Source: Actinoallomurus sp963799975 (GTDB lineage Bacteria; Actinomycetota; Actinomycetes; Streptosporangiales; Streptosporangiaceae). Taken from it: a stretch of 64,000 nucleotides of DNA. How positions within the stretch are numbered: the stretch's first letter is position 1; each line of letters opens with the position of its first letter. The stretch is taken from NCBI GenBank assembly GCA_963799975.1, contig CAWCZF010000002.1, forward strand, positions 186,001 to 250,000. Direction: 5' to 3'. Shown in pieces: positions 1 through 8,498 of this stretch. Under the pieces are notes generated by a model, which saw only the letters and a program-made list of their open reading frames with translations, did no database searches and was not told the origin of the DNA. A program made the position numbers and the translations under genes.

Positions 1-867
1 GCGGACGCCGCCGAGGCCGAAGGGCTGCGCCTGGTCTCGGCCGGGACCCCGGTGCTGAGCGGTGACCCGGTGCCGACGACGCCTGGAGCGCACTATGACC
101 GGGTCATCGAGATCCTCGCGGGTGCGGTGATCGGTTATGAGTCCTGCGGCTGCCATGTGCACGTCGGCGTACCGGACGCGGAACTGGCCGTGGGAGTGCT
201 CAACCACCTTCGTCCCTGGCTGCCCACGCTCGTCGCGCTGGCAGTCAACTCCCCGTACGACCAGGGCCGCGACTCCGGGTACGGCAGCTGGCGGATCCAG
301 ACTCAGGCGTGTTTTCCCGGAGCCGGCGTGCCGCCCTGGTTCTCCTCCGCGGCCGCGTACGAACGGGCGCTGCACGGTCTGGTCGAGCTCGGCGTCCTGG
401 CGGACCAGAGCACGACCTTCTGGCTGGCCCGGCCCTCGCCACGGCTGCCGACGATCGAGGTACGTGCGGCGGACGCGGCGACCACGGTCGACGAGGCCGT
501 GTTGCAGGCGGGCCTCGTCCGCGGGCTCGTGCTCACCGCACTCGGCGAGCTGGCCAAGGGCAAGGAGGCGGTGCCCGTCGGCGAGCGGCTGTGCGCGGCC
601 GCGCTGTGGTCCGCCGCCCGGTACGGCCTGTCGGGCCCGGGCATTCATCCGTACGAGGAGCGCCGCGTCGCCGCCGGGCACCTGCTGGACGAGCTGCTGC
701 GCTGGGTACGCCCGGCGCTGGAGGAGACCGGCGACCTGGCGACCGTACGGACGCTGGTCCGCAGGGTCGCCGCCGACGGCACCGGAGCGGTACGCCAGCG
801 CGCGGCGGCCGCAGGCGGGCCGCGGAACGTCGTGGACATGCTCGTACGGCACACCGGACGGCGATGA
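1..867 (+). CDS. Carboxylate-amine ligase, GCS2/YbdK family (5' truncated)
   Basis: The reading frame is open from base 1 and ends at 867, so the N-terminal part lies outside the window. The motif GCHVHVGVPD matches the metal/substrate-binding stretch of GCS2-type glutamate-cysteine ligases, and AVNSPYDQGRDSGYGSWR matches their NSPFW..TGY..R region. LPTIEVRAADA and a C-terminal helical region also fit. Such enzymes join a carboxylate to an amine using ATP; YbdK makes gamma-glutamylcysteine weakly in vitro, and EgtA acts in ergothioneine synthesis. The true substrate is unknown here. The stop lies 37 bp before the next gene on the same strand, so the two probably form an operon with the diiron-type redox protein. 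Confidence 0.85.
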   Translation, partial: ADAAEAEGLRLVSAGTPVLSGDPVPTTPGAHYDRVIEILAGAVIGYESCGCHVHVGVPDAELAVGVLNHLRPWLPTLVALAVNSPYDQGRDSGYGSWRIQTQACFPGAGVPPWFSSAAAYERALHGLVELGVLADQSTTFWLARPSPRLPTIEVRAADAATTVDEAVLQAGLVRGLVLTALGELAKGKEAVPVGERLCAAALWSAARYGLSGPGIHPYEERRVAAGHLLDELLRWVRPALEETGDLATVRTLVRRVAADGTGAVRQRAAAAGGPRNVVDMLVRHTGRR

Positions 868-904
868 TGCCGCACGGCGCTGCCACCGGCCAAAGGAGAA
901 ACGC

Positions 905-1893
905 ATGATCTCGAACCTGGTCGCGGGACCGCCGCTGCCCGTACCGCGCGGTCCGTTGTCCGAAACGGTGATCGCGGCGTTGCGGGACGGGGAACTCACG
1001 CCCCCGCCCTACGTGGACGGGGAGGCGTTCGGGGAGGACCTGCAGCTCGCCCTCTATGTCTGTTACGAACTCCACTACCAGGGCTTCGGCGGCGTCGATC
1101 CGGCGTGGGAGTGGGATCCGGAGCTGCTGCGCCTGCGCGGCGCCCTGGAGCACCGCTTCCTGTCGGCGCTGCGCGCGGAGCTGCCCGGCGGTGACGACGT
1201 CGACGCGGCGCTGCGCGGGGTTACCACCGAAGCCACCGAGGACGGCGGCGTCAGCGCGTACCTGCGGGACGAGGGCGAGTGGGAGCAGATGCGGGAGTAC
1301 CTCATCAACCGCTCGGTCTACCACCTCAAGGAGGCCGACCCGCACGCGTGGGTGATACCGCGCCTGCGCGGGCAGGCCAAGGCGGCTCTCGTCGCGGTCG
1401 AGTACGACGAGTACGGGGCCGGACGAGCCGAGCGGATGCACGCCCGGCTGTTCGCGGAGATGATGACGGAGGCCGGTCTGGACGCGCGCTACGGTCACTA
1501 TCTGGACGCAGTGCCCGCGGTGATGCTCGCGACGGTGAACATGATGTCGCTGTTCGGGCTGCACCGCGCGATGCGCGGGGCGGTGGTCGGGCATTTCGCC
1601 GCGTCCGAGATCAGCACACCCCCGGGGCGCAGCGGATCGTGGACGCCCTCGAACGCCTGGGTGCGGGGCCGCGCTGCCTGTTCTTCTTCACCGAGCACAT
1701 CGAGGCCGACGCCGTCCACGAGCAGGTGCTGCGCCGCGAGGTGGTCGGCGACCTCATGGAGACGGAGCCGGAGCTGGCGCCGGATGTCGTGCTGGGCGTC
1801 CAGGCGACCGCGTTTCTCGAGGGCCGGCTCGGAAGCCATCTCCTTCACCACTGGTCCAGGGACGAGTCCTCACTGCGAGTCGCGCCGGTCTGA
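905..1893 (+). pseudogene. Iron-containing redox enzyme (heme-oxygenase-like diiron fold), frameshifted
   Basis: The ATG at 905 follows AAAGGAGAA. The first frame reads a typical iron-containing redox protein: YELHYQGF near residue 55, then EYDEYGAG..MHA..FAEMM, then GHFAASEIS. Near 1616 the family similarity moves into another frame, which continues with GAQRIVDALERLG, EHIEADAVHE and EPELAPDVVLG to the stop at 1893. One base appears to be missing between about 1607 and 1627, in a C/G run. Without the shift the protein would be about 330 residues, normal for the family. The EHIEADAVHE segment supplies predicted iron ligands, so an uncorrected frameshift would inactivate it. A sequencing error is equally possible. 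The stop overlaps the convergent CDGSH gene by 24 bp. Confidence 0.75.
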
Positions 1894-2145
1894 ACCCTCG
1901 CCCGTACGCAGGCTCGCCCTGGGGGCGGGGCGGCGGCGGTGGCTGGTGTCGCACAGCGGAAAGCGGCGGCTGCGCCCGCAGACGCAGATCGCCACCAGGA
2001 AACGGTCCGAGCGCACCGTGGAACCATCGGCCAGCACGATCTCGACCGGTCCCTCGACCAGAACCGGCCCGGCCGGCGTCATGACGACGCGCCTGCGTGC
2101 CGGGGCCGCCGCCTCCCGTACCGGCTCAGTGTCCTTGCTGGGCAC
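1870..2145 (-). CDS. CDGSH iron-sulfur protein
   Basis: A 91-residue protein. Residues 54-69 give the full CDGSH pattern C-x-C-x2-S-x3-P-x-C-D-x2-H (C54, C56, C65, H69), which binds a [2Fe-2S] cluster through three Cys and one His. Members act in redox or iron-sulfur chemistry. The N-terminal part (VMTPAGPVLVEGPVEI) is the short beta segment commonly seen before the motif. It is convergent with and overlaps the diiron-type redox gene; iron-sulfur and diiron partners suggest a shared redox role (inference). The ATG at 2145 is the most upstream start; an internal ATG near residue 22 is also possible. Confidence 0.85.
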   Translation of the reverse strand: MPSKDTEPVREAAAPARRRVVMTPAGPVLVEGPVEIVLADGSTVRSDRFLVAICVCGRSRRFPLCDTSHRRRPAPRASLRTGEGSDRRDSQ

Positions 2146-2233
2146 AGATCACCACCAGCTCCTCATACCCCTGCTCGGGTCATACCGCATCCCGGCCAGA
2201 GACACACCCGCGCGTGGGAACGCGGTCGAGCGG

Positions 2234-2674
2234 TCAGCCGAGCTGCTCGGCCAGCGCGACGATGATGCCCTCGGGGCCACGGACGTAGCAGAGCAGGTAG
2301 CTGTCCTCGTACCGGGCCACCTCGCCGACGAGTGGGGCGCCGTGGATGCGCAGGCGGGCGACGACGTCCTCGAGGTCGTCGACGGCGAACATGACGCGAT
2401 GCATGCCCAGCGTGTTGTGCGGCGGGTTGCGCGGTCCGGCGTCGATCGCCGCGGGCGCGTGGTATTTCGCCAGCTCAAGGCGGCCGTGGCCGTCCGGGGT
2501 GCGCATCATCGCGATGTCACAGCGGACGCCGTCGAGTCCGACCGTGCGGTCCGCCCAGAGGCCCTCGATCTGCGCCTTGCCCTCCAGCTCCAACCCGAGT
2601 TCCACGAAGAACGCGACGGCGGCCTCGAGGTCGTCGAAGACGATGCCGACGTTGTCCATCCGCTGAATCGCCAT
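2234..2674 (-). CDS. VOC (glyoxalase/bleomycin resistance) family protein
   Basis: A 146-residue protein starting at the ATG at 2674, preceded by GGGAGG. It has the two beta-alpha-beta-beta-beta units of the vicinal oxygen chelate fold: MDNVGIVFDDLEAAVAFFVELG at the N terminus and HRVMFAVDDLEDVVARL in the second half, ending YVRGPEGIIVALAEQLG. Family members bind a divalent metal and act as lyases, dioxygenases or drug-binding proteins; the substrate cannot be called. The gene is divergent from the DGPF-domain gene at 2738, and the 63-bp gap must hold both promoters. Confidence 0.85.
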   Translation of the reverse strand: MAIQRMDNVGIVFDDLEAAVAFFVELGLELEGKAQIEGLWADRTVGLDGVRCDIAMMRTPDGHGRLELAKYHAPAAIDAGPRNPPHNTLGMHRVMFAVDDLEDVVARLRIHGAPLVGEVARYEDSYLLCYVRGPEGIIVALAEQLG

Positions 2675-2737
2675 GGTGGTCCTCCCTCGCGTACGGGCCG
2701 ATGCCCGCCGACAGTACCCTCGGAGAGGGAGGACGCG

Positions 2738-3151
2738 ATGAAGTACATGCTCATCATGCGCTGCACGAAAGGGTCCCCGATGGACGCCTGGCAGGGCGAT
2801 GTCGAGGCGGCCCTGCACGCGATGGGCCGATACAACGAGTCGATGATCGAGGCCGGGGTGCTGCTGGACGCGGACGGGCTCGCCCCGGCGGACGAGGGGT
2901 TCGTCGTCGACTTCGACGGACCCGAGCTCATGATCACCGACGGCCCGTACGGAGAGGTTCACGAGCTGTTCAACGGGTTCTGGATCATCGAGGCGTCGTC
3001 ACGCGAGGAGGCCGTGGTTTGGGCTTCGCGCGCGCCTCTGGGGCCGGGCATGAAGCTCGAGGTGCGCCGCATCACCGACGAGACCGACTTCGCGGCGTTC
3101 GCCGACAACGAGTTCATCCAGAAGGAGAAGGAGTGGCGCAGCCGGGCGTGA
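2738..3151 (+). CDS. YCII/DGPF-domain protein
   Basis: A 137-residue protein with a start at 2738 behind GGGAGGA. It begins MKYMLIMRC and carries the DGPFxE-like segment ITDGPYGEVHELFNGFWIIEA, which is diagnostic of the YCII-related/DGPF family. Its 3' end overlaps the sigma factor gene by 19 bp, so the two are translationally coupled. DGPF proteins encoded next to ECF42 sigma factors are an established genomic association, although their biochemical role is not known. Confidence 0.9.
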   Translation: MKYMLIMRCTKGSPMDAWQGDVEAALHAMGRYNESMIEAGVLLDADGLAPADEGFVVDFDGPELMITDGPYGEVHELFNGFWIIEASSREEAVVWASRAPLGPGMKLEVRRITDETDFAAFADNEFIQKEKEWRSRA

Positions 3152-4374
3152 CCGACGTCGGCCGCACCGTCGAGGCGGTCTGGCGCATCGAGGGCCCGCG
3201 CATCGTCGCCGCTCTCGCCAAGGCCACCGGCGACCTCGGCCTCGCCGAGGAGTTCGCGCAGGACGCCGTCGTCGACGCGCTCGCGCAGTGGCCGGTGCGG
3301 GGCGTGCCGCGCAACGCCGGCGCCTGGCTCACCACGGTCGCCAAGCGCAAGGCGATCGACGGATGGCGCCGCCGCGAACGCCTGGACGACCGCTACCGCA
3401 CGATCGCCCCTGACCTCGCCGAGCGATCCGAGGCCGACTGGGAGCCGATTGACGACGACATGCTCCGGCTCGTCTTCACCGCCTGCCATCCGGTGCTGAC
3501 ACGCGAGGCGCAGGTCGCGCTGGCACTGCGGGTGGTCGGCGGGCTGACCACCGCCGAGCTGGCCCGCATGTTCCTGGTGCCGGCCGGCGCGATGCAGCAG
3601 CGCATCGGCCGTGCGAAGGCCGCGCTGTCGGCGGTGCGTGCGCCGTTCGAGACGCCCGATCCGAGCGAGTGGGCTGAGCGGCTCGACGGCGTCCTCGGCG
3701 TCGTCTATCTGATCTTCACCGAGGGCTACGCGGCCACGGCCGGTGACCGGCTGATGCGGCCCGAGCTCGCGTACGAGGCGTTGCGGCTCGGGCGGATGCT
3801 CGCGGGGCTGCTGCCGCGCGAGCCGGAGGTTCACGGGCTCGTGGCGCTCATGGAGTTGCAAGCGTCGCGGTTCGGAGCGCGGGTCGGCCAGGACGGATCG
3901 GCCGTGCTGCTCGCCGACCAGGACCGTTCGCGCTGGGACCGCGCCCAGATCGCATGCGGAACGGCCGCGCTGCGCAGGGCCGACGCCATCGGGCGGGGGC
4001 GCGGCCCGTACGCGCTGCAGGCCGCGATCGCCGAGCAGCACGCGATCGCCACGAGCGTCGCGAAGACCGACTGGCCGCGGATCGTCGAGCTCTACGGGTC
4101 GCTGGTCCGCCTCGCGCCGAACCCGGTCATCGAGCTCAACCGTGCCGTCGCCGTCTCCATGGCGACCGGTGCGGCGGAGGGCCTGCGGCTCGTCGACGCG
4201 CTCGCGGCCACCGGTGCGCTGCGGGAGTCGCATCTGCTGCCGAGCGTACGTGGCGAGTTGCTCGCCCGCCTCGGGCGGAGCGCCGAGGCGCGGGAGGAGT
4301 TCGCGGCCGCCGCGAGCAGGGCACGCAACACCCGTCAGGGCGACGTGCTGCGCGCGAAAGCCGCATCCGTCTGA
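3133..4374 (+). CDS. ECF42-group RNA polymerase sigma factor
   Basis: About 413 residues from the GTG at 3133, which has GAAGGAGAAG just upstream; the GTG at 3148 is an alternative. The N-terminal third shows sigma region 2 (GLAEEFAQDAVVDALAQWP, then AWLTTVAKRKAIDGWRRR) and region 4 (ALALRVVGGLTTAELARMFLV). The remaining ~230 residues form the long helical TPR-like extension typical of ECF42 (LNRAVAVSMATGAAEGL..VDAL). No anti-sigma gene is adjacent; in this group the C-terminal extension and DGPF neighbours are thought to replace it. It probably controls its own locus and perhaps the divergent VOC gene (inference). Confidence 0.9.
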   Translation: MAQPGVTDVGRTVEAVWRIEGPRIVAALAKATGDLGLAEEFAQDAVVDALAQWPVRGVPRNAGAWLTTVAKRKAIDGWRRRERLDDRYRTIAPDLAERSEADWEPIDDDMLRLVFTACHPVLTREAQVALALRVVGGLTTAELARMFLVPAGAMQQRIGRAKAALSAVRAPFETPDPSEWAERLDGVLGVVYLIFTEGYAATAGDRLMRPELAYEALRLGRMLAGLLPREPEVHGLVALMELQASRFGARVGQDGSAVLLADQDRSRWDRAQIACGTAALRRADAIGRGRGPYALQAAIAEQHAIATSVAKTDWPRIVELYGSLVRLAPNPVIELNRAVAVSMATGAAEGLRLVDALAATGALRESHLLPSVRGELLARLGRSAEAREEFAAAASRARNTRQGDVLRAKAASV

Positions 4375-4454
4375 GAAATTCGCGCATCTCTGTCGGCATC
4401 GCCCTCGCCCGTTCGACGTGTTGATGAAGGCAGTCGAAAATTCGAGGAGTAAAC

Positions 4455-5015
4455 ATGCGCACGCTGATCGTCACCGAGTTCATCTCCCTCGACGGGGTCA
4501 TCGACTCCCCCGGCGACGGCGACCACCCCCACGCCGGCTGGACTTTCCGGCAGGTCGAGCCCGACGACGGGGTATACGAGCTGAAGGGCAAGGAGCAGCT
4601 GGACGCGGGCGCCATGCTCATGGGGCGCGTCAGCTACGAGGCGTTCGCGCCCGTCTGGCCGAAGCTGCCTGAGTTCACCGAGTACAACGCGATGCCGAAG
4701 TTCGTCGTCTCGACCACGCTGACCGAGACGGTTCCGGGCTGGGGCGACACGACGATCCTCCGCTCCCTCGACGAGGTGGCCGAGCTCAAGAAGGGCGACG
4801 GGGGCACTCTGATCGTCCACGGCAGTTCGACGCTCGCGAAAGGCCTGCTCGCCGCCGGGCTCGTCGACCGGTACCACCTGCTCGTCTTCCCGGTGCTGCT
4901 CGGCGCGGGCAAGCGGTTGTTCGCCGACGAGAGCGACCTCGTCAAGCTCGACCTGGTGGAGCAGGCGGCGTACGGGAACGGCGTCATCAAGGCGGTGTAC
5001 GACGTGCGCCGGTGA
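4455..5015 (+). CDS. RibD C-terminal-like (dihydrofolate-reductase-fold) protein
   Basis: A 186-residue protein starting at ATG 4455 after GAGGAG. It begins MRTLIVTEFISLDGVID and contains AGAMLMGRVSYEAFAPVWP, KFVVSTTL and GGTLIVHGSSTLAKGLLAAGLVDRYHLLVFPVLLGAGKRLF, the standard landmarks of the NADPH-dependent RibD_C/DHFR-like fold. Such stand-alone actinobacterial proteins are common and their substrates are mostly unknown. It lies 80 bp after the ECF42 gene, so it may belong to that regulon. It is a paralogue of the protein at 14423-15007. Confidence 0.88.
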   Translation: MRTLIVTEFISLDGVIDSPGDGDHPHAGWTFRQVEPDDGVYELKGKEQLDAGAMLMGRVSYEAFAPVWPKLPEFTEYNAMPKFVVSTTLTETVPGWGDTTILRSLDEVAELKKGDGGTLIVHGSSTLAKGLLAAGLVDRYHLLVFPVLLGAGKRLFADESDLVKLDLVEQAAYGNGVIKAVYDVRR

Positions 5016-5039
5016 CCCACGCCACCGCCGGGCGCTTGA

Positions 5040-5510
5040 TCACCGCCCCTGTCCGGACTGTGCGCGCCGGAGGTCGGCCAGCGGCTCGTTCACCACGTGC
5101 CGCAGGACGGTGAGGAGCGTCCGGCGGTCGTCATCGGACAGGCCGGCGAGCAGATCGTCCTCGATCTTTCGGAGATCGGCGGCGGCCGCGGATCGGGCGT
5201 CGAGGCCGGCGGGGGTGACCTCGATGACGCGGACGCGGCGGTCGGCGGGGTCGGGGGCCCGGGTGATGAACCCGGCGTCCTGGAGTTCGTCGAGGACGAG
5301 GACCATCTTGCTCTTGTCGATGCCGAGCGTACGTGCGAGCGCGAGTTGGCTGCGGTGAGGTGTGGCGGCGACGGCGGTGAGCACCTCATAGCCCCACAGG
5401 CTCAGTCCGTGCCGCCGCACCGCCTCGTTCTCGACCGATCCGAGTCCCTGGTAGAGGCGCAGGGCGAGCCAGTGCAGATCCACCCGGCCACGTGACCCAT
5501 CGACGTCCAT
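5040..5510 (-). CDS. MarR-family transcriptional regulator
   Basis: A 156-residue protein. The winged helix-turn-helix is seen as SLWGYEVLTAVAATPHRSQLALARTLGIDKSKMVLVLDEL with the wing DAGFITRAPDPADRRVRVIEVTPAG, flanked by dimerisation helices. The DPADRR wing signature is classic MarR. It is divergent from the SDR gene at 5624, and the shared gap contains a palindrome over a promoter, so it most likely represses the SDR gene and itself in response to a small ligand. Confidence 0.92.
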   Translation of the reverse strand: MDVDGSRGRVDLHWLALRLYQGLGSVENEAVRRHGLSLWGYEVLTAVAATPHRSQLALARTLGIDKSKMVLVLDELQDAGFITRAPDPADRRVRVIEVTPAGLDARSAAAADLRKIEDDLLAGLSDDDRRTLLTVLRHVVNEPLADLRRAQSGQGR

Positions 5511-5530
5511 AAGCGGACGATACCAAATTT

Positions 5531-5567
5531 AGATCGTCTTGACTTCAGATGATCTGAGATGTCTACT
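5531..5567 (+). promoter_or_regulatory. Candidate MarR operator over SDR promoter
   Basis: An inverted repeat AGATCGTC (5531-5538) and GATGATCT (5548-5555) matches at 7 of 8 positions with a 9-base spacer. It overlaps a promoter-like pair on the plus strand, TTGACT at 5539-5544 and TCTACT at 5562-5567 with 17 bp between. Occupancy by MarR would block RNA polymerase on the SDR gene. The match is by eye. Confidence 0.5.
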
Positions 5568-5623
5568 GTTGCGCGCCGGGCGCTGTGGCCTGCCCGGCGC
5601 CTTCCACACCAAGGAGATCAACT

Positions 5624-6361
5624 GTGCTCGGCGACCCCAACCTGAAGGGACGACACGTCGTCGTCATCGGCGGCAGCTCCGGCATCGGCCGGGCCACCGC
5701 GCGCGGTGCCCTCGACGCCGGCGCCCGCGTCACCATCGCGGCGCGTGACGTCACGCGACTGCGGGAGGCCGCGGCCGACCTGGGCGGCGACGTCGAGACC
5801 GCCGCCCTCGACGTCACCCAGGAAGACCAGGTGTCCGGTGTCTTCACCGCCCTGGGCGAGGTCGACCACGTGCTGCTCAGCGCGGGCACGCCGATGTTCG
5901 GCCCCTTCGACGCGCTGGACCTCGACCAGGTACGGCGCTACTGGGACACGCAGCTCGGTTCGCTGCTGACCGTGGCCCGGCACGGCACCGCCAAGATGAA
6001 CGCCGGCGGGTCCCTGGCCTTCATCACGAGTACGCAGAACCGCCGCCCGGCCGCGATCGGCGCCATCCCCGCGGCGGTCTTCGGGCACGGTGTCGAGGTG
6101 CTGACCGCCAACCTGGCGCTCGATCTGGGCCGGCGAGGCATCCGCGTCAACTGCGTCGCCTGCGGATTCGTCGACACCCCGCTCACCGCGGGAGCGCTCG
6201 GCGACCGTTTCGCGGCGCGCGTGGCCGAGCTGACCGAGTCGCTGCCCATCGGACGGGTCGTGCTCCCCGACGACGTCGCCGCCCTGGTCCTGCACCTGTT
6301 CCGCAACGACGCCATCACCGGAGCGGTTACCCCCATCGACGGCGGTCAGAGCCTCATGTGA
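5624..6361 (+). CDS. SDR-family protein with degenerate catalytic site
   Basis: A 245-residue protein from the GTG at 5624, chosen because AAGGAG lies 7 bp upstream. The N-terminal Rossmann motif GGSSGIGRA (residues 16-24) binds NAD(P). The Ser segment FITSTQ is present, but where classical SDRs have YxxxK the sequence reads AAVFGHGVEVL, so both Tyr and Lys are absent (about positions 150 and 154). RRGIRVNCVACGFVDTPL and the end TGAVTPIDGGQSLM are normal. It could be a cofactor-binding sensor or use a different proton relay. It is divergent from and probably controlled by the MarR gene. Confidence 0.85.
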   Translation: MLGDPNLKGRHVVVIGGSSGIGRATARGALDAGARVTIAARDVTRLREAAADLGGDVETAALDVTQEDQVSGVFTALGEVDHVLLSAGTPMFGPFDALDLDQVRRYWDTQLGSLLTVARHGTAKMNAGGSLAFITSTQNRRPAAIGAIPAAVFGHGVEVLTANLALDLGRRGIRVNCVACGFVDTPLTAGALGDRFAARVAELTESLPIGRVVLPDDVAALVLHLFRNDAITGAVTPIDGGQSLM

Positions 6362-6468
6362 CCGGCCGTGCCCGGACGGCGTGTGAAACGCTGCGATGGG
6401 CCCGCCCTCGACGATGGAGAGGAAGGGCCCTCGAGCAAGCGAGCCGTCGCGTACGTGAAGGGCCTCGG

Positions 6469-7485
6469 GTGAGCGCGTCGATCAGATACTGCACCACACC
6501 GGCCGGCCGGGTGGCCTACGCGACGACGGGTACGGGGCCGCCGTTGCTGTGCGACTCAGGCTGGATCACCCATCTTCGCGGGCAGTTGGACCTGTTCTCC
6601 TTCGGCGATTTCGTCGACGGACTGGCCGAGCGGTTCACCGTGATCCGCTATGACAAGCCCGGGTGCGGCCTGTCCGACTGGGACAGCATCGATCTTTCGT
6701 TCGACGGGCAGGTGGCCGCGGCACTGGCGGTGGCCGACGCGGTGGGCGCACGCCGGTTCCGCCTGTTCGGCGCCTCGCAGGGAGGCCAGCTCGCGGCCGC
6801 GATCGCGGCGCGCTGCCCCGAGCGGGTCGAGGCACTCGTCCTGTACGGGATGTGCGCCAACGGCAATGATCTGGCGCCTGCCGGGGTCAGGAGCTCGGTC
6901 GTGGATCTCGTGCGGGCGCACTGGGGCATGGGGCTCAAGGCGCTGACGGGGGCGTTCGTCACCGATCCCACGGCGGAGGAATTGGTGGAGTTCACCCGGT
7001 TCCAGCGGGCGAGCTCCTCCGCGTCGGTCGCCGCGCGGCTGCTCGAGGTGTACTACGACACCGACATCAGGGAACTGCTCCCCGCGATACGGACGCCGAC
7101 CGCGGTCCTGCATCGCGAAGCCGACGGCGGCACCAGGTTCGAGCTGGGACGCGAGGTCGCCGCGCGGATTCCCGGCGCGGTGCTGATCCCACTGCCCGGC
7201 TCCAGCCATCTCTTCTACCACGGTGACTGGCCCGCGGCCCTGCGGGCGATCCTGGAGTTCCTCGGCCCCCCCGCGCGTACGGGACAGCGGTTGACGGACC
7301 GCGAGTTCGAGGTGGCCACGCTCGTCACCGAGGGGCTGACCAACCAGGCCATCGCCAGGCGCCTGTCGATCGGGCCGCGAACGGTCGAGACGCACGTGGA
7401 GAACGTCCGGCGCAAGCTTCAGGTGCAGTCACGCGCCCAGATCGCGGCCTGGGTGACCGAGCACCGGCTCGGCCGGCACTCCTGA
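6469..7485 (+). CDS. Alpha/beta hydrolase fused to LuxR-type DNA-binding domain
   Basis: About 338 residues from the GTG at 6469; a GTG at 6358 would add 37 unlikely residues. Residues 1-265 form an alpha/beta hydrolase with the nucleophile elbow GASQGG (Ser103) and a C-terminal His in PGSSHLFYHGD. The last ~65 residues are a LuxR/GerE helix-turn-helix: LTDREFEVATLVTEGLTNQ, then IARRLSIGPRTVETHVENVRRKL. A hydrolase fold used as ligand sensor joined to GerE is a known architecture in actinomycetes, so it is likely a regulator responding to a lipophilic or ester ligand rather than a metabolic enzyme (inference). Confidence 0.85.
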   Translation: MSASIRYCTTPAGRVAYATTGTGPPLLCDSGWITHLRGQLDLFSFGDFVDGLAERFTVIRYDKPGCGLSDWDSIDLSFDGQVAAALAVADAVGARRFRLFGASQGGQLAAAIAARCPERVEALVLYGMCANGNDLAPAGVRSSVVDLVRAHWGMGLKALTGAFVTDPTAEELVEFTRFQRASSSASVAARLLEVYYDTDIRELLPAIRTPTAVLHREADGGTRFELGREVAARIPGAVLIPLPGSSHLFYHGDWPAALRAILEFLGPPARTGQRLTDREFEVATLVTEGLTNQAIARRLSIGPRTVETHVENVRRKLQVQSRAQIAAWVTEHRLGRHS

Positions 7486-7624
7486 CGCTCCCGGAACGCC
7501 GGACCGCCTCCGTCGTTCGCCGGATGCCGGGCTCACGATCCGCGTGATCGGCCGCGACGGCGTGGCGGCGTGCCCGTGATTCACCCGATGGCCGGTCGCG
7601 GCGGATGGCCCTAGCGTGAATGCC

Positions 7625-8431
7625 ATGTCCAACGAAAGGTCGCACGCGTCGACGGCTCTCCCCCCAGCGGCCGGAGGGCCACCGCCACGCGGGGCCATGC
7701 CCGCGTTGACCGTCCCCCACCGTTTCCGCGGCCCGGCGGACAGCGCCAACGGCGGTTACATCTGCGGACTCATCGCCGGGTGCCTCGACGGCACGGTGAC
7801 GGTCACGCTGCGCCGCCCGCCGCCGCTCGCCACCCCGTTGACCGTCGAACCCGCCGGCGAGGGTTCGGTGAACGTCCGTCATGGCGGCACGCTCGTCGCC
7901 GAGGCCACCTCCGTACGTGACGGCCCGGACCCGCGGATCCCCGGCACGGTCTCGATCGCCGAGGCACGCGCGGCCGAGGGCCGGGCGCGCTACTTCCGTG
8001 ATCCGGTGTATCCGGGGTGCTTCGTGTGCGGGCCCGACCGGCGGCCGGGCGACGGCCTTCGCATCTCCCCCGGGCCGGTGGCCGGCGGTGCGTTGTCGGC
8101 GGCGCCCTGGATCCCGGACGCCTCGACCGCGGACGGCACCGGGAACGTACGGCCGGAGATCGTCTGGGCGGCGCTGGACTGTCCCACCGGGATCGCCGCC
8201 GTCGAGACCTCCACCGACTTCGGCCCGGAGACCGCCATCCTGCTCGGCCGGATGACCGCACGCCTGGCGGCGCCGCCCGCGGCCGGCGAGGAGTACCGCG
8301 TGCTCGCCTGGCCGATCGGGCGCGACGGCCGCAAGCTCACGGCCGGATCGGCGCTGGTGGGACGGGGCGACGCGGTGCTCGCGGTCGCCGAGACGGTGTG
8401 GCTCACCGTGCCGCGTTCGATCCCGGGATGA
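7625..8431 (+). CDS. Hotdog-fold thioesterase-like protein
   Basis: About 268 residues. The start is probably the ATG at 7625, with a GTG at 7616 and an ATG at 7697 as alternatives; a TAGCGT-like -10 just upstream suggests a leaderless transcript. FRGPADSANGGYICGLIAG resembles the first hotdog helix of acyl-CoA thioesterase-like proteins, TVTLRRPPPLATPLTV is the following strand, and the second half (PEIVWAALDCPTGIAA) looks like another hotdog unit. A CFVCGP motif sits in the linker. The substrate is unknown; the call rests on fold-level similarity. Confidence 0.65.
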   Translation: MSNERSHASTALPPAAGGPPPRGAMPALTVPHRFRGPADSANGGYICGLIAGCLDGTVTVTLRRPPPLATPLTVEPAGEGSVNVRHGGTLVAEATSVRDGPDPRIPGTVSIAEARAAEGRARYFRDPVYPGCFVCGPDRRPGDGLRISPGPVAGGALSAAPWIPDASTADGTGNVRPEIVWAALDCPTGIAAVETSTDFGPETAILLGRMTARLAAPPAAGEEYRVLAWPIGRDGRKLTAGSALVGRGDAVLAVAETVWLTVPRSIPG

Positions 8432-8498
8432 CCCACGGAGGTCCGGTCCCGGCCGCGACCTCGCATGAAGGCATCCGTGGAAGAAGGCGAGAGGGTAC

